IMG/VR virus record: IMGVR_UViG_3300025000_000136
Location: 1-52,425 of that record
Length of the DNA: 52,425 nucleotides
Origin: a virus
Strand: one strand, 5' to 3'
Part shown: piece after piece, positions 18,637 through 25,849 of the stretch
Position numbering within the stretch: position 1 is the stretch's first letter
Layout: each line of letters opens with the position of its first letter
Notes under the pieces: model-generated
The model's input: the letters and a program-made list of their open reading frames with translations, nothing else
The model's database searches: none
What the model was told of the DNA's origin: nothing
Position numbers and translations under genes: made by a program

Positions 18637-20067
18637 TCACAGTCCTTCTACTTCAGCAGTTATCCCAAGATAGTTTTCAAGCCGCTGGTAAAATTCAGGA
18701 ATATATTTCTGTGCCTTATCACATCCAAGCGGTGTCATTCTTGCTTTCGCTGCACTGATTAAGCAATTGCCAGAGCCAGCGAACAGAGACATAAATATAG
18801 TGCCTGGCTTACCGAGAGCTTTTACAAAGTGGTCATACAGCTCAATCGGTTTTTCCCATTGATGGATTCGTTGAGCAGAACTGACTGTGTTAATGTTAAT
18901 TGCTGATGGAAAACTAGGAGTGTTGAACTGTGCATTGCCCTTACGGAGCAGCAAGAACATTTCCCAATTACTTACCATATTAGTCTTAGGCTTGTTAGTG
19001 CTGCCGCCAGTTTTAACCCAAGAACCTGGAGACTGAACTGAGAATCCAATGTCTTTTGCAATATTGTTGATCTGTATGAAGTGTTCCTTGCCTGTCCAGA
19101 CTAAGCACCAACTACAGTCGAGCATCTTCTCATATACTAAGGGTAGGTAATTGAAATAGAAGTCATAGAGTTCTTTCTCATCCCAATCAGTTGCTTTACA
19201 TTCGATCTTGTTTGTCTTACCATAATTGTCGTTGAAATCAATGGCGTATGGTGGATCGAGTTCAACCATCCCTACAGAGTTGTTAGGAATCTTATCGAGG
19301 AAGGTTTTATAGTTTTCGGCTACATAAATTACACGGATGTTAGAATCAATAAGGTCATTCTCAGATTCGTCTTCCTGCTCCTCTTCATCAATGTCTTCCA
19401 GCTTTTCTTTCGCCTGCTTGGTTTTGTCAAAGACTGCTTTCTTGACTGTGTTCTTTTTTGGGGCTGTCATCTGACCACTTTGCAGTGCAGCCAAGCGTTC
19501 TTTTTCAGTATCACTAAAGCTGCCCATTCGCTGAAGTGCCTTAGCTTGCTCTCCAAGAGCTTTGTAGGCTTCCCTAGCGCGGCCTTTGGTAGTCTGGAGC
19601 TTGAGGATTGGAAAGACTTTTAAGGCTTCTGCGAAAGCAAGGTCAGTAGATAATCCACCAAGACTGCACTTAAGTCTCTTGGCTGTTTCTCTGTAGCCCC
19701 AAGATTTATTTTCCTTAGCTGCGGCTTCAAGCCAATAGTTGTGCAGCTTATACTTGAGGTCTATCTCTTCATGCCACAAGAATTCCTTGCGGTCCATATT
19801 GCTCAGGAGTTCGATCAGGAAGTGATCGTCCTCAGTAATGCCGTCGAAGACTCGAACTTCGATTGTTTCTCTACCGAGTTTCTTAAGAGCTTCGATGCGA
19901 TGCAAGCCGTCGATTAGGACGTTATTTGAATCTATGAGGATCGGGTGGAGCTGGCCGACCATAGAGATGGAATCGGCAAGACTTGAGATGTCGCCAACAT
20001 CCATGCGAGCACGGTCTTTGATGATGATCTCTGAAATGTTACGTTCTTCTATTTGAAATAATTGCAT
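18637..20067 (-). CDS. ParB-domain DNA methyltransferase (DPPY type)
   Basis: 476 residues. Residues ~5-100 form a ParB/Srx-like domain (SSLADSISMVGQLHPILI and DGLHRIEAL at ~53-61). A helical and acidic linker follows (~100-240, including EDIDEEEQEDESEND). The C-terminal domain is an amino-methyltransferase with DPPY at 271-274 (motif IV) and SLFAGSGN (motif I) towards the C-terminus, the order of a beta-class N4-cytosine/N6-adenine enzyme. It would transfer methyl from S-adenosylmethionine to bases, probably for self-protection. The Mom-like gene upstream suggests a shared modification role. Confidence 0.85.
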   Translation of the reverse strand: MQLFQIEERNISEIIIKDRARMDVGDISSLADSISMVGQLHPILIDSNNVLIDGLHRIEALKKLGRETIEVRVFDGITEDDHFLIELLSNMDRKEFLWHEEIDLKYKLHNYWLEAAAKENKSWGYRETAKRLKCSLGGLSTDLAFAEALKVFPILKLQTTKGRAREAYKALGEQAKALQRMGSFSDTEKERLAALQSGQMTAPKKNTVKKAVFDKTKQAKEKLEDIDEEEQEDESENDLIDSNIRVIYVAENYKTFLDKIPNNSVGMVELDPPYAIDFNDNYGKTNKIECKATDWDEKELYDFYFNYLPLVYEKMLDCSWCLVWTGKEHFIQINNIAKDIGFSVQSPGSWVKTGGSTNKPKTNMVSNWEMFLLLRKGNAQFNTPSFPSAININTVSSAQRIHQWEKPIELYDHFVKALGKPGTIFMSLFAGSGNCLISAAKARMTPLGCDKAQKYIPEFYQRLENYLGITAEVEGL

Positions 20068-20087
20068 AGCTTTACCTAGTGTAAAAT

Positions 20088-20663
20088 TTATAATTTAAAA
20101 CATAAAACATTCTTTGGCCTCAAACTATCTTCATCCATATTCCATACTCTACGTCCTGACCAACTATCTTTTGATACAGTCCAATCATTTACATCATTAA
20201 CTCTTTTACAAGTAAACCCTTTTGTTACCCCTACTTGTTTCCAACCTGCTCGAAGATATAAATCTCCTTTACGTGGTAATTCTACAAGAGTTTCGAATCC
20301 TATACAATGATCTCCATATTTATTAAACCAATCAGTAGAAGATCTTTTTATGAATACTTTTAATACAGATGAAGTAAAATTCCTAATAGGATAAGAACCA
20401 TTAATTGGAGAAATATTATAAAAGATATTATTTATTACTTTGTTTATATCTTTTAAGCTTACTCCTAAAAAACTGTTTCTCCCAGGAAGATATCGAGTTG
20501 CAGATCCGGCTACAATATGCCCATAATATAAATCATTATAATATATTGCATAGCAAATATTTCTTCCAACAAATCCTTTAGGTTGAGAATAATGATTTTT
20601 CATTCGTTCTAAGAGTCTTTTATCAGTTCTCTTAGTTTTCTTTAAAATGATTTCATTCTCCAT
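20088..20663 (-). CDS. Mom-like DNA-modification protein (GNAT-type fold)
   Basis: 191 residues. The pattern resembles the Mom/DUF4338-like group: GFVGRNICYAIYYND, then a G-A/S segment, INKVINNIFYNI, SSVLKVFIKRSSTDWFNKYGD, GFETLVE, LYLRAGWKQVG and a final TKGFTCKR with GRRVWN and RPKNVL. In phage Mu, Mom converts adenine to N6-methylcarbamoyl-adenine and blocks restriction. The gene is clearly more AT-rich than the neighbouring methyltransferase, suggesting separate acquisition. No ribosome site is evident; its ATG is 7 bases after the upstream stop. The function is inferred by pattern and is not certain. Confidence 0.65.
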   Translation of the reverse strand: MENEIILKKTKRTDKRLLERMKNHYSQPKGFVGRNICYAIYYNDLYYGHIVAGSATRYLPGRNSFLGVSLKDINKVINNIFYNISPINGSYPIRNFTSSVLKVFIKRSSTDWFNKYGDHCIGFETLVELPRKGDLYLRAGWKQVGVTKGFTCKRVNDVNDWTVSKDSWSGRRVWNMDEDSLRPKNVLCFKL

Positions 20664-20669
20664 AATAAT

Positions 20670-20960
20670 CTAATTTAAGTTTTGAAACTGCATTCTGATT
20701 GCCTCTATTTGATCTGCCGAAAGCTTGCCAAGCATTTCTGTAGCAGCCTTAGTCGGATCAGCTAGCATCTTCTTGCCTCGCTTTGTCCCTGAGTTCTTGG
20801 AAATGTTTTTCATTGCAGACTTGGTTATCTGCTGAGATTTTACTAAAGCTGCATTCAGTGCGCTTGTTCTCATGGTGCGGACTTTTTCAATTATTCTTGC
20901 TTGCTCTGGGTAAGACATTTCTAAGAAGGAACGAGTATAAATGCGATCCATTAGTGGCAT
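20670..20960 (-). CDS. small basic helical protein with shared C-terminal motif
   Basis: 96 residues, GGAGCCTAACC before ATG; a second Met at position 4 is an alternative start. It is mostly helical with a lysine-rich centre (SGTKRGKKMLADPTKAAT). It ends in LGKLSADQIEAIRMQF, a short helical motif that recurs at the C-terminus of three other early proteins in this window (ending at 27361, 34961 and 39300). No enzyme motif. Confidence 0.6.
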   Translation of the reverse strand: MPLMDRIYTRSFLEMSYPEQARIIEKVRTMRTSALNAALVKSQQITKSAMKNISKNSGTKRGKKMLADPTKAATEMLGKLSADQIEAIRMQFQNLN

Positions 20961-20962
20961 GG

Positions 20963-21349
20963 TTAGGCTCCGTCATTAGATGTGTATTTTACTTCTCCAT
21001 TATCTTTATTTTGATTCCAATCTCTTTTTAAAACTTGTTGAATAGTTTGATTAATGGCACTAGATACTGTAACTTTATTAAGAGTCATTAATTGAGATCC
21101 ATAAATAAAAACATCTCCGAAACCATCAGCTATGAGATCTTTATCAATACCATCTTTACCTTCACGTATTCTTTGAGTACCCTTTAAGATTGCATGAGCT
21201 ATCTCTCCAACTTCTTCACACATACCTAAAGCCATTTGAAGATTACATATCATTATGACTAAATCTTCTTTAGATAGTTTTAATAAGTCTTCAGTTGGAA
21301 AGTTCTTATTTTGCCAATCTGCTAGTTCTCGTTGTTTTGTAATGATCAT
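20963..21349 (-). CDS. MazG-like nucleoside triphosphate pyrophosphohydrolase
   Basis: 128 residues. The helical all-alpha NTP-PPase pattern is visible: EEVGEIAHAIL (ExxE type) around residue 44 and DGFGDVFIYG around 74 supply the metal-binding Glu/Asp residues. Such phage enzymes hydrolyse (d)NTPs or lower ppGpp to suit phage replication. The start has TGAGGAATAGAT. It lies between two small genes upstream of the ParB-methyltransferase and is AT-rich. The exact substrate cannot be deduced. Confidence 0.75.
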   Translation of the reverse strand: MIITKQRELADWQNKNFPTEDLLKLSKEDLVIMICNLQMALGMCEEVGEIAHAILKGTQRIREGKDGIDKDLIADGFGDVFIYGSQLMTLNKVTVSSAINQTIQQVLKRDWNQNKDNGEVKYTSNDGA

Positions 21350-21351
21350 AT

Positions 21352-21561
21352 CTATTCCTCAATTCCAGGCAGAGTTAATGGTTTGCCCTTATACATATAG
21401 TCCAGGACTTCATTGAACTTTCCTCCCAAGATTATGCTTTTCAGCGAGAGAAAGATTTGCCGAAATAGCTTTGTCTGCTGCCCATGGTGAAAGTGTTCCT
21501 GGACTTGATCATACAAGTCTTTGTCAATACGAGCTGTTACTTTACATTCAAATGGTTCCAT
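21352..21561 (-). CDS. ribbon-helix-helix-like small protein
   Basis: 69 residues, starting at the ATG preceded by AAGGAACTAAA; a TTG further upstream (21600) would overlap the ligase gene and lacks a ribosome site. A strand (KVTARID) is followed by two helices (KDLYDQVQEHF and TKLFRQIFLSLKSI), as in Arc/MetJ-type repressors. It could regulate early transcription. It lies 16 bases downstream of the ligase gene. Confidence 0.6.
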   Translation of the reverse strand: MEPFECKVTARIDKDLYDQVQEHFHHGQQTKLFRQIFLSLKSIILGGKFNEVLDYMYKGKPLTLPGIEE

Positions 21562-21577
21562 TTTAGTTCCTTGAGGG

Positions 21578-23419
21578 TTAATTGTTATTATCTCTAGCAA
21601 ATAATTCTTTTTCTAATAATGCAAAAAGTTGTTCCTCAGTTATTTGAGGAATGTTATAGCGTATGGCTTTTTCGATCTTGTTTCTACCAGGATCGTCTCC
21701 GACTACAAGATAGTTTGTTTCTCTCGTTACTCCAGCAGAAAATTCATAGCCGTAACCGTTTAAGATTTCGATCATAGCTTCTCTGGATTGGCTTAATGAT
21801 CCGGTTATGCAATAAATGGCTTTTGCCTCAGTAGGGAGTGGAGCAAATGAAAAGTTTTTCATCTCCGTAATAGCGTTAGTGTAAATACTCGCTGCGGTTA
21901 CAAAACTTTGTTTGGCCCGCTCGGTTATGTGGATGTTGATTTCGCCAGTCTTAAGATATTGGCACAGCCGAAGAGCTGACTTATATGCTAATCCTGGCAA
22001 GCCTAATCCTGAAACAAAGTGTGCCATGTGGCATTGATTGTTCATTGAGAATACTTGCTCAGCGATGTTGCTATAAATGGTTACTCCAATCTCATTTATT
22101 ATGTCCGGTACGATGTCGTAGCTAAGTGGATCGAGTAAGGCCCAGGGCTTGGTTGATAACACAGAATAACATTTCTCATTCTGAAGAAGTTTTTCTATAA
22201 TACCTTCACCAACACCGTCGATCTTGATGCCTTTTTGAGAGTAGAAATATGCAATGGATACTATGAGTTTGGCGATGCAAGTCGGTCCATTACAGACTAA
22301 GTGAACACCTTCCCATTGAAGAGGCTCATGACATTTTGGACAATGTTCAGGTAAATGACCATAAACAAATGGTTTATCCTCAGGAATATTTATTCCATCA
22401 TTTCTTAATTTAATTTTAAGTTTATTAAGCCATTCATCATTATCAACATCAATTATCTTTGGTATAATTTCTCCTGCTTTACCAATAGTTATTATAGAAT
22501 CAATAACAATCTGTTTATCTTTAATCCATTGAGCATTATTTCCAGTTACACGGTTATTAGTAGTGCCACAAAGTTCAATTGGTTCATATACAACTGTAGG
22601 TATTGCCCTGCCGAGCCTACTTATATTCCATTCAATATCAACCACTTTGGTTTCTTTAACTTGGATTGGTGGTTTCCAGGCGATGCTCCAGTTATTGGTC
22701 TGTCCATTATTACCTGCAACTAGGCGAACTTTCTCATCAGCCACCTTAATCATCAGTCCATCCATCGGATAGATTTTTGACCAGTTGCTGTATGTCTCAA
22801 GCAAAAATTCTCCCATAGCTTCAAGGCTACCGGAGTAGGTATAGTCAGTGAATAGTTCGCCATAATTATGTGGTATGGCTGTCATCATGGCACTTGGCTT
22901 ATCATATTTGCGAGCTAACCATCCTGCCACTACATTGCGAGGATTGGCTCCATAGTCTGGATTCCACTCGTTCAAAGGTATGAGAATTTCTACTGCTTGA
23001 AAGTGCCTCAGCTGAAAGGGAAACTTGATGTATGGAATCATGTGAGATATGTCAGCTCCACATCGTCCATCTCCTTCAAGGGTTAGTGCAATTCCCGAGT
23101 CTGTGAGGGTTACAACTGCTGCACAGCCATCATATTTTGGCTCGATCTTAAGCACGTAAGAGCCAAACCTTGTAAGGAATGGCTTGAGGTCGATCATATT
23201 GAAGGCTTTGTTTGTCCCAAATATTGGATGTTTGTGCCAGGTTTTGCCTGTCAAGGCTGCTCGGTTTTGAGCGGTATGGTAAAGGAGATTGTTATGTGGA
23301 TCAATAGCGTACAGTTGTTGCCAAAGCAAATCATATTCACTGTCTGTCATGAATGGTATGCCAGAAGCATAGGCCATATTTGCCTGGATGATTTCTTTGA
23401 TTAGTTGGCCTCTTGTCAT
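21578..23419 (-). CDS. ligA: NAD+-dependent DNA ligase with C-terminal BRCT
   Basis: 613 residues, slightly shorter than bacterial LigA (~670). The adenylation motif is KYDG with K95. A four-Cys zinc finger follows the OB region (CPKCHEPL and later CNGPTC). Helix-hairpin-helix residues come next (GVGEGIIEKLLQ, SGLGLPGLAYKSA), and a BRCT domain ends the protein (YCITGSLSQSREAM, TNYLVVGDDPG). It seals nicks using NAD+. The start has AAGGAGATTAAA. A 150-nt structured element lies 54 bases upstream. Phages more often carry ATP-dependent ligases, so this is notable but not rare. Confidence 0.93.
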   Translation of the reverse strand: MTRGQLIKEIIQANMAYASGIPFMTDSEYDLLWQQLYAIDPHNNLLYHTAQNRAALTGKTWHKHPIFGTNKAFNMIDLKPFLTRFGSYVLKIEPKYDGCAAVVTLTDSGIALTLEGDGRCGADISHMIPYIKFPFQLRHFQAVEILIPLNEWNPDYGANPRNVVAGWLARKYDKPSAMMTAIPHNYGELFTDYTYSGSLEAMGEFLLETYSNWSKIYPMDGLMIKVADEKVRLVAGNNGQTNNWSIAWKPPIQVKETKVVDIEWNISRLGRAIPTVVYEPIELCGTTNNRVTGNNAQWIKDKQIVIDSIITIGKAGEIIPKIIDVDNDEWLNKLKIKLRNDGINIPEDKPFVYGHLPEHCPKCHEPLQWEGVHLVCNGPTCIAKLIVSIAYFYSQKGIKIDGVGEGIIEKLLQNEKCYSVLSTKPWALLDPLSYDIVPDIINEIGVTIYSNIAEQVFSMNNQCHMAHFVSGLGLPGLAYKSALRLCQYLKTGEINIHITERAKQSFVTAASIYTNAITEMKNFSFAPLPTEAKAIYCITGSLSQSREAMIEILNGYGYEFSAGVTRETNYLVVGDDPGRNKIEKAIRYNIPQITEEQLFALLEKELFARDNNN

Positions 23420-23472
23420 TTTAATCTCCTTGAGATTGGAAAACTCTTTCCTAATTACTCTATGTTACAAAG

Positions 23473-23622
23473 TTATTAACTTAAATCAGGATGGCCAGGT
23501 CGCTCATTAGATGTCATTTCCATGGATATTACCACCTCTTAGGCTACGGTCCCGCTGTCATCCGTTACTAAAGGTTATTAGCCTTTTAAATGCCCTCGCT
23601 GCATCCTGATTTAAGGTAATAA
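23473..23622 (-). ncRNA. long-stem structured element in ligA leader
   Basis: Arms at 23473-23493 and 23602-23622 pair over 21 bp with one mismatch, including an uninterrupted 14 bp (cores CTTAAATCAGGATG and CATCCTGATTTAAG). They enclose 108 bases with smaller complementary pieces (AGGCTA/TAGCCT, AAAGG/CCTTT). The element lies between the SSB stop and the ligase ATG and would be in the minus-strand transcript 54 bases before the ligase start. No known ribozyme or riboswitch consensus is recognised. It could be a cis-regulatory RNA, a DNA structure such as an origin, or a small mobile element. Confidence 0.5.
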
Positions 23623-23628
23623 TTAAAG

Positions 23629-23683
23629 TTGCCGTTCACTAATGGGGAACCTTTTAGTTTGGTTGTTCAATAGTGAACGGCAA
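23629..23683. terminator. 13-bp hairpin after ssb gene
   Basis: Perfect 13-bp arms (TTGCCGTTCACTA and TAGTGAACGGCAA) with a 29-base loop, 20 bases after the SSB stop. On the minus strand it is followed by CTTTAATTATTA. It contains the palindrome GTTCAATAGTGAAC (23665-23678), which recurs elsewhere in the window. It may be a weak terminator or a protein site. Confidence 0.5.
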
Positions 23684-23702
23684 GTTTTGCTTAATTAACT
23701 CT

Positions 23703-24125
23703 TTATACTACACGAACTATTTCATTCCTCGGTGCTCCAATCTTAATCGGATTACCTTCATCGTCAGTACTCATGCCATCGTTATAATTGAGTTCTGCAG
23801 TAAACTCCAGGCCAACCAGATCAGACTCGTCAGTTTCCTGGTCTGGATCTAAGCCAAGTGCGCGAAGGAAATCTTTCACCATCCTCCACATGAGGTTGTT
23901 CTTCTCTTCATCATCGCCCTGATAGTCTTTGTAATTGCCATACCAGAGAGTATGAAAGATCGTAGATGCGTTGTCTTCGCCATCGATGTTGATAATGAGC
24001 TGGCATCCATATCGACCAGTTCGCTGAGACTTGGTTTCTTTGACCTTGGTGATGCGGAGGTCATATTCGCCAGCTTCTACGGGTGCCTTGTCAGGGATTT
24101 CGGAAAGATTAGGAATCATTGCCAT
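23703..24125 (-). CDS. DUF669-like single-stranded DNA-binding protein
   Basis: 140 residues. It begins PNLSEIPDKAPVEAGEYDLRITKVKE and continues with OB-fold-like strands (GCQLIINIDGE, STIFHTLWYGN) and an acidic helical region, matching the phage DUF669 SSB group found near Sak4-type recombinases. It ends PRNEIVRVV without the acidic tip of bacterial SSB. It coats ssDNA during replication and recombination. The start has CAAGGAGCAATACC, behind a 100-base A/C-rich leader. Confidence 0.75.
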   Translation of the reverse strand: MAMIPNLSEIPDKAPVEAGEYDLRITKVKETKSQRTGRYGCQLIINIDGEDNASTIFHTLWYGNYKDYQGDDEEKNNLMWRMVKDFLRALGLDPDQETDESDLVGLEFTAELNYNDGMSTDDEGNPIKIGAPRNEIVRVV

Positions 24126-24233
24126 GGTATTGCTCCTTGTTTAGTTTGTTTTGGTTTGGTTCGATTGATTTGTTTTAGTTTGATTTGGTTTATTTGTTTG
24201 TTTGTTTGTTTTTGTTTTCCTCCTTGACTTTGA
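24126..24233 (-). promoter_or_regulatory. unstructured CAAA-repeat leader of ssb
   Basis: On the minus strand this 108-base stretch is almost only A and C with few T and G, built from CAAA, CAAAT and ACAAA units. There is no stable stem. It lies between the stop of a 59-residue gene and the SSB ribosome site. A single-stranded mRNA tract like this could be bound by the SSB itself for autoregulation, as gp32 does in T4, or could enhance translation. Both are inferences. Confidence 0.45.
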
Positions 24234-24413
24234 TTATTCAGCATCAGTAATGCTTTTACTCTTAACAGTTACTACAAGATCAAGATCATTTTCTGGTCTT
24301 GATGAGGCAGAGCTAAGAAGTTCATTTATAAACCGCTCAGGGTCTATATGATTATCATCAATTTCAAAACAGATAATGTAAGGATAACTTTTTGGTTTGA
24401 ATCCGATCTTCAT
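24234..24413 (-). CDS. small acidic protein upstream of ssb
   Basis: 59 residues (starts MKIGFKPKSYPYIICFEIDD), with a strong AAAGGAG site 8 bases before the ATG. A strand, an acidic helix (DPERFINELLSSASS) and a final strand (DLDLVVTVKSKS) suggest a small alpha/beta fold. Its ribosome site starts right after the displaced end of the ATPase gene (stop at 24431), so before the HNH insertion the two genes were adjacent. No family recognised. Confidence 0.7.
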   Translation of the reverse strand: MKIGFKPKSYPYIICFEIDDNHIDPERFINELLSSASSRPENDLDLVVTVKSKSITDAE

Positions 24414-24430
24414 AATTAAAACTCCTTTAA

Positions 24431-24487
24431 TTACGCTGAGATTGATTGTGGAATAACAGTTTTGCCAGCCAAATATGCTGTGGCAAG
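24431..24487 (-). pseudogene. displaced native 3' end of the Sak4-like ATPase gene
   Basis: Translates as LATAYLAGKTVIPQSISA then stop. The ATPase gene now ends LAKAYLAGKTIIPQGI before its stop at 25005. The peptides match at nearly every position, but synonymous codon positions differ widely (for example CTT GCC GGA against TTG GCT GGC). The fragment has no start codon of its own and sits just after the HNH gene. I read it as the original gene end, cut off when the HNH gene arrived with a replacement end. Confidence 0.85.
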
Positions 24488-24505
24488 CTACTTAAAAACA
24501 ATAAT

Positions 24506-25003
24506 TTACACTTCAACCCAGCCCCATTGATCTCCTTTTTTAATATGGGTAATAGTTGAGGCATCTACATCGTATAAAATAGATAACTTTTTTGTTAATC
24601 CTCTTTTATTTTTGTACTTTAACATCCATTTAATTACTTTTACTGCTTCTATATTTAATTTTTGGTGCCCTTGCCTATTATTTTTTACTGAGTCAATAGA
24701 ATTATCATAATGAGTACCAAGAATTAAATGCTTAGGATTTATACATGAAGGATTGTCACATGTATGACGAACTATCTTATTTAAAGGAATGAGTCCATTG
24801 AAAATTAAATAAGATAGTCTATGAACTAAATACATCTTACCACCCCATTTAAGCTGTCGATAATCTGGATTTTTATTTTCTGCTCTCCAATACCAACATT
24901 TATCATTATAAGAAGTGGTAAAGTACTTCTTTGGCACTCTAGATAAAAAACGTTTCTTTAACTCTATAAAACTATCAAAACTTCTAATATCTAGATTTTT
25001 CAT
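24506..25003 (-). CDS. HNH homing endonuclease inserted at ATPase gene end
   Basis: 165 residues, AT-rich. The HNH core is VHRLSYLIFNG, then RHTCDNPSCINPKHLILGTH with the catalytic His, a CxNPxHL zinc-like motif and the Asn-His pair; a C-terminal helix-turn-helix region (TKKLSILYDVDASTITHIKKG) probably gives DNA specificity. The ATG lies one base after the ATPase stop (TAGTATG). Flanking duplicated ATPase coding sequence marks it as a mobile endonuclease. It would cleave phages that lack the insertion. Confidence 0.88.
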   Translation of the reverse strand: MKNLDIRSFDSFIELKKRFLSRVPKKYFTTSYNDKCWYWRAENKNPDYRQLKWGGKMYLVHRLSYLIFNGLIPLNKIVRHTCDNPSCINPKHLILGTHYDNSIDSVKNNRQGHQKLNIEAVKVIKWMLKYKNKRGLTKKLSILYDVDASTITHIKKGDQWGWVEV

Positions 25004-25004
25004 A

Positions 25005-25823
25005 CTAAATTCCTTGAGGAATTATTGTTTTTCCGGCAAGATATGCTTTGGCTAAATCATCCATTGTAACTCCTTCAACCTTTGGCATATCAAAAACCCT
25101 GGACTTAGCCTCGAATGCTAGTTTTTCTGTAAAGAAGATTTGCCTCTTAGTGCCTTGAGTTGTCAACAGGTAGGCTTCATCAAAATCTGCTGCAAGCAAC
25201 TGACGAAATTGACCGTTGACTGCTGGATACCTTGCAACTACTTCTTGATCAGAATTCATAAGTGTATGAAGATGGACAGTTACAGATACAGCGCATGGAA
25301 GTTCCTGGAGAGAACTAACAAGAGTTGTCATCCAGTTCAGCAGTTGGCCCCAATGAGCAGGTGCCATACCCAGTTTCATGTCAATCTTCTTTCCAATACC
25401 AGACGGTGTAATGCCTGACTTTTTCTCAATCTCATGAATCGCTTTCTTGTTAGCGTTAGTCAAGCTGTCCAACACTAACATTCCGCTTTGTTCCTTCAGC
25501 CATTCAAAAAGCCCATTCTTTTCATCTTCCTGGAAAGTGCGCCAGAAATCTGAAAATAACATATCATCATGAGAAAAGTTATCCAGAGTAATATCACTTC
25601 GATTCTTAGATATCTTCTCAATGGTCTTTTCACCTCCTTTGTCAAACATGTAGTAGTGCAAAGGTCCCTTGGTATAGGTGGCTGTGAGGTGGGTCTTGCC
25701 AGATCCGGAATTACCCGCAAGCAGAAATTTTAGATCAAAGATTCGCTTACGTTCAATTAGTTTTGCTTTGTGAAACTTTGTTGTATCAACAGATGGTGTT
25801 GATGCTGGGTCAGGTATGCTCAT
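25005..25823 (-). CDS. Sak4-like P-loop ATPase of phage recombination
   Basis: 272 residues. Walker A is AGNSGSGKT (36-44) and Walker B is MLVLDS (115-120); a SVTVHLHTLM segment (~190) fits sensor regions of RecA-fold phage ATPases. Such Sak4-like proteins load on ssDNA with a DUF669 SSB and anneal or exchange strands. The start has TTAAAGGAG. The last 16 residues appear to be a replacement brought in with the HNH gene. Its neighbour upstream is a RecB-like nuclease, consistent with a recombination module. Confidence 0.8.
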   Translation of the reverse strand: MSIPDPASTPSVDTTKFHKAKLIERKRIFDLKFLLAGNSGSGKTHLTATYTKGPLHYYMFDKGGEKTIEKISKNRSDITLDNFSHDDMLFSDFWRTFQEDEKNGLFEWLKEQSGMLVLDSLTNANKKAIHEIEKKSGITPSGIGKKIDMKLGMAPAHWGQLLNWMTTLVSSLQELPCAVSVTVHLHTLMNSDQEVVARYPAVNGQFRQLLAADFDEAYLLTTQGTKRQIFFTEKLAFEAKSRVFDMPKVEGVTMDDLAKAYLAGKTIIPQGI

Positions 25824-25849
25824 TTAAAACTCCTTTAAATGAATTAATC

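Noticed and set aside
23473-23622. Hammerhead ribozyme or known phage riboswitch
   Set aside because: The hammerhead core (CTGATGA and GAAA in the right places) is absent, and the glutamine or preQ1-type consensus is not seen.
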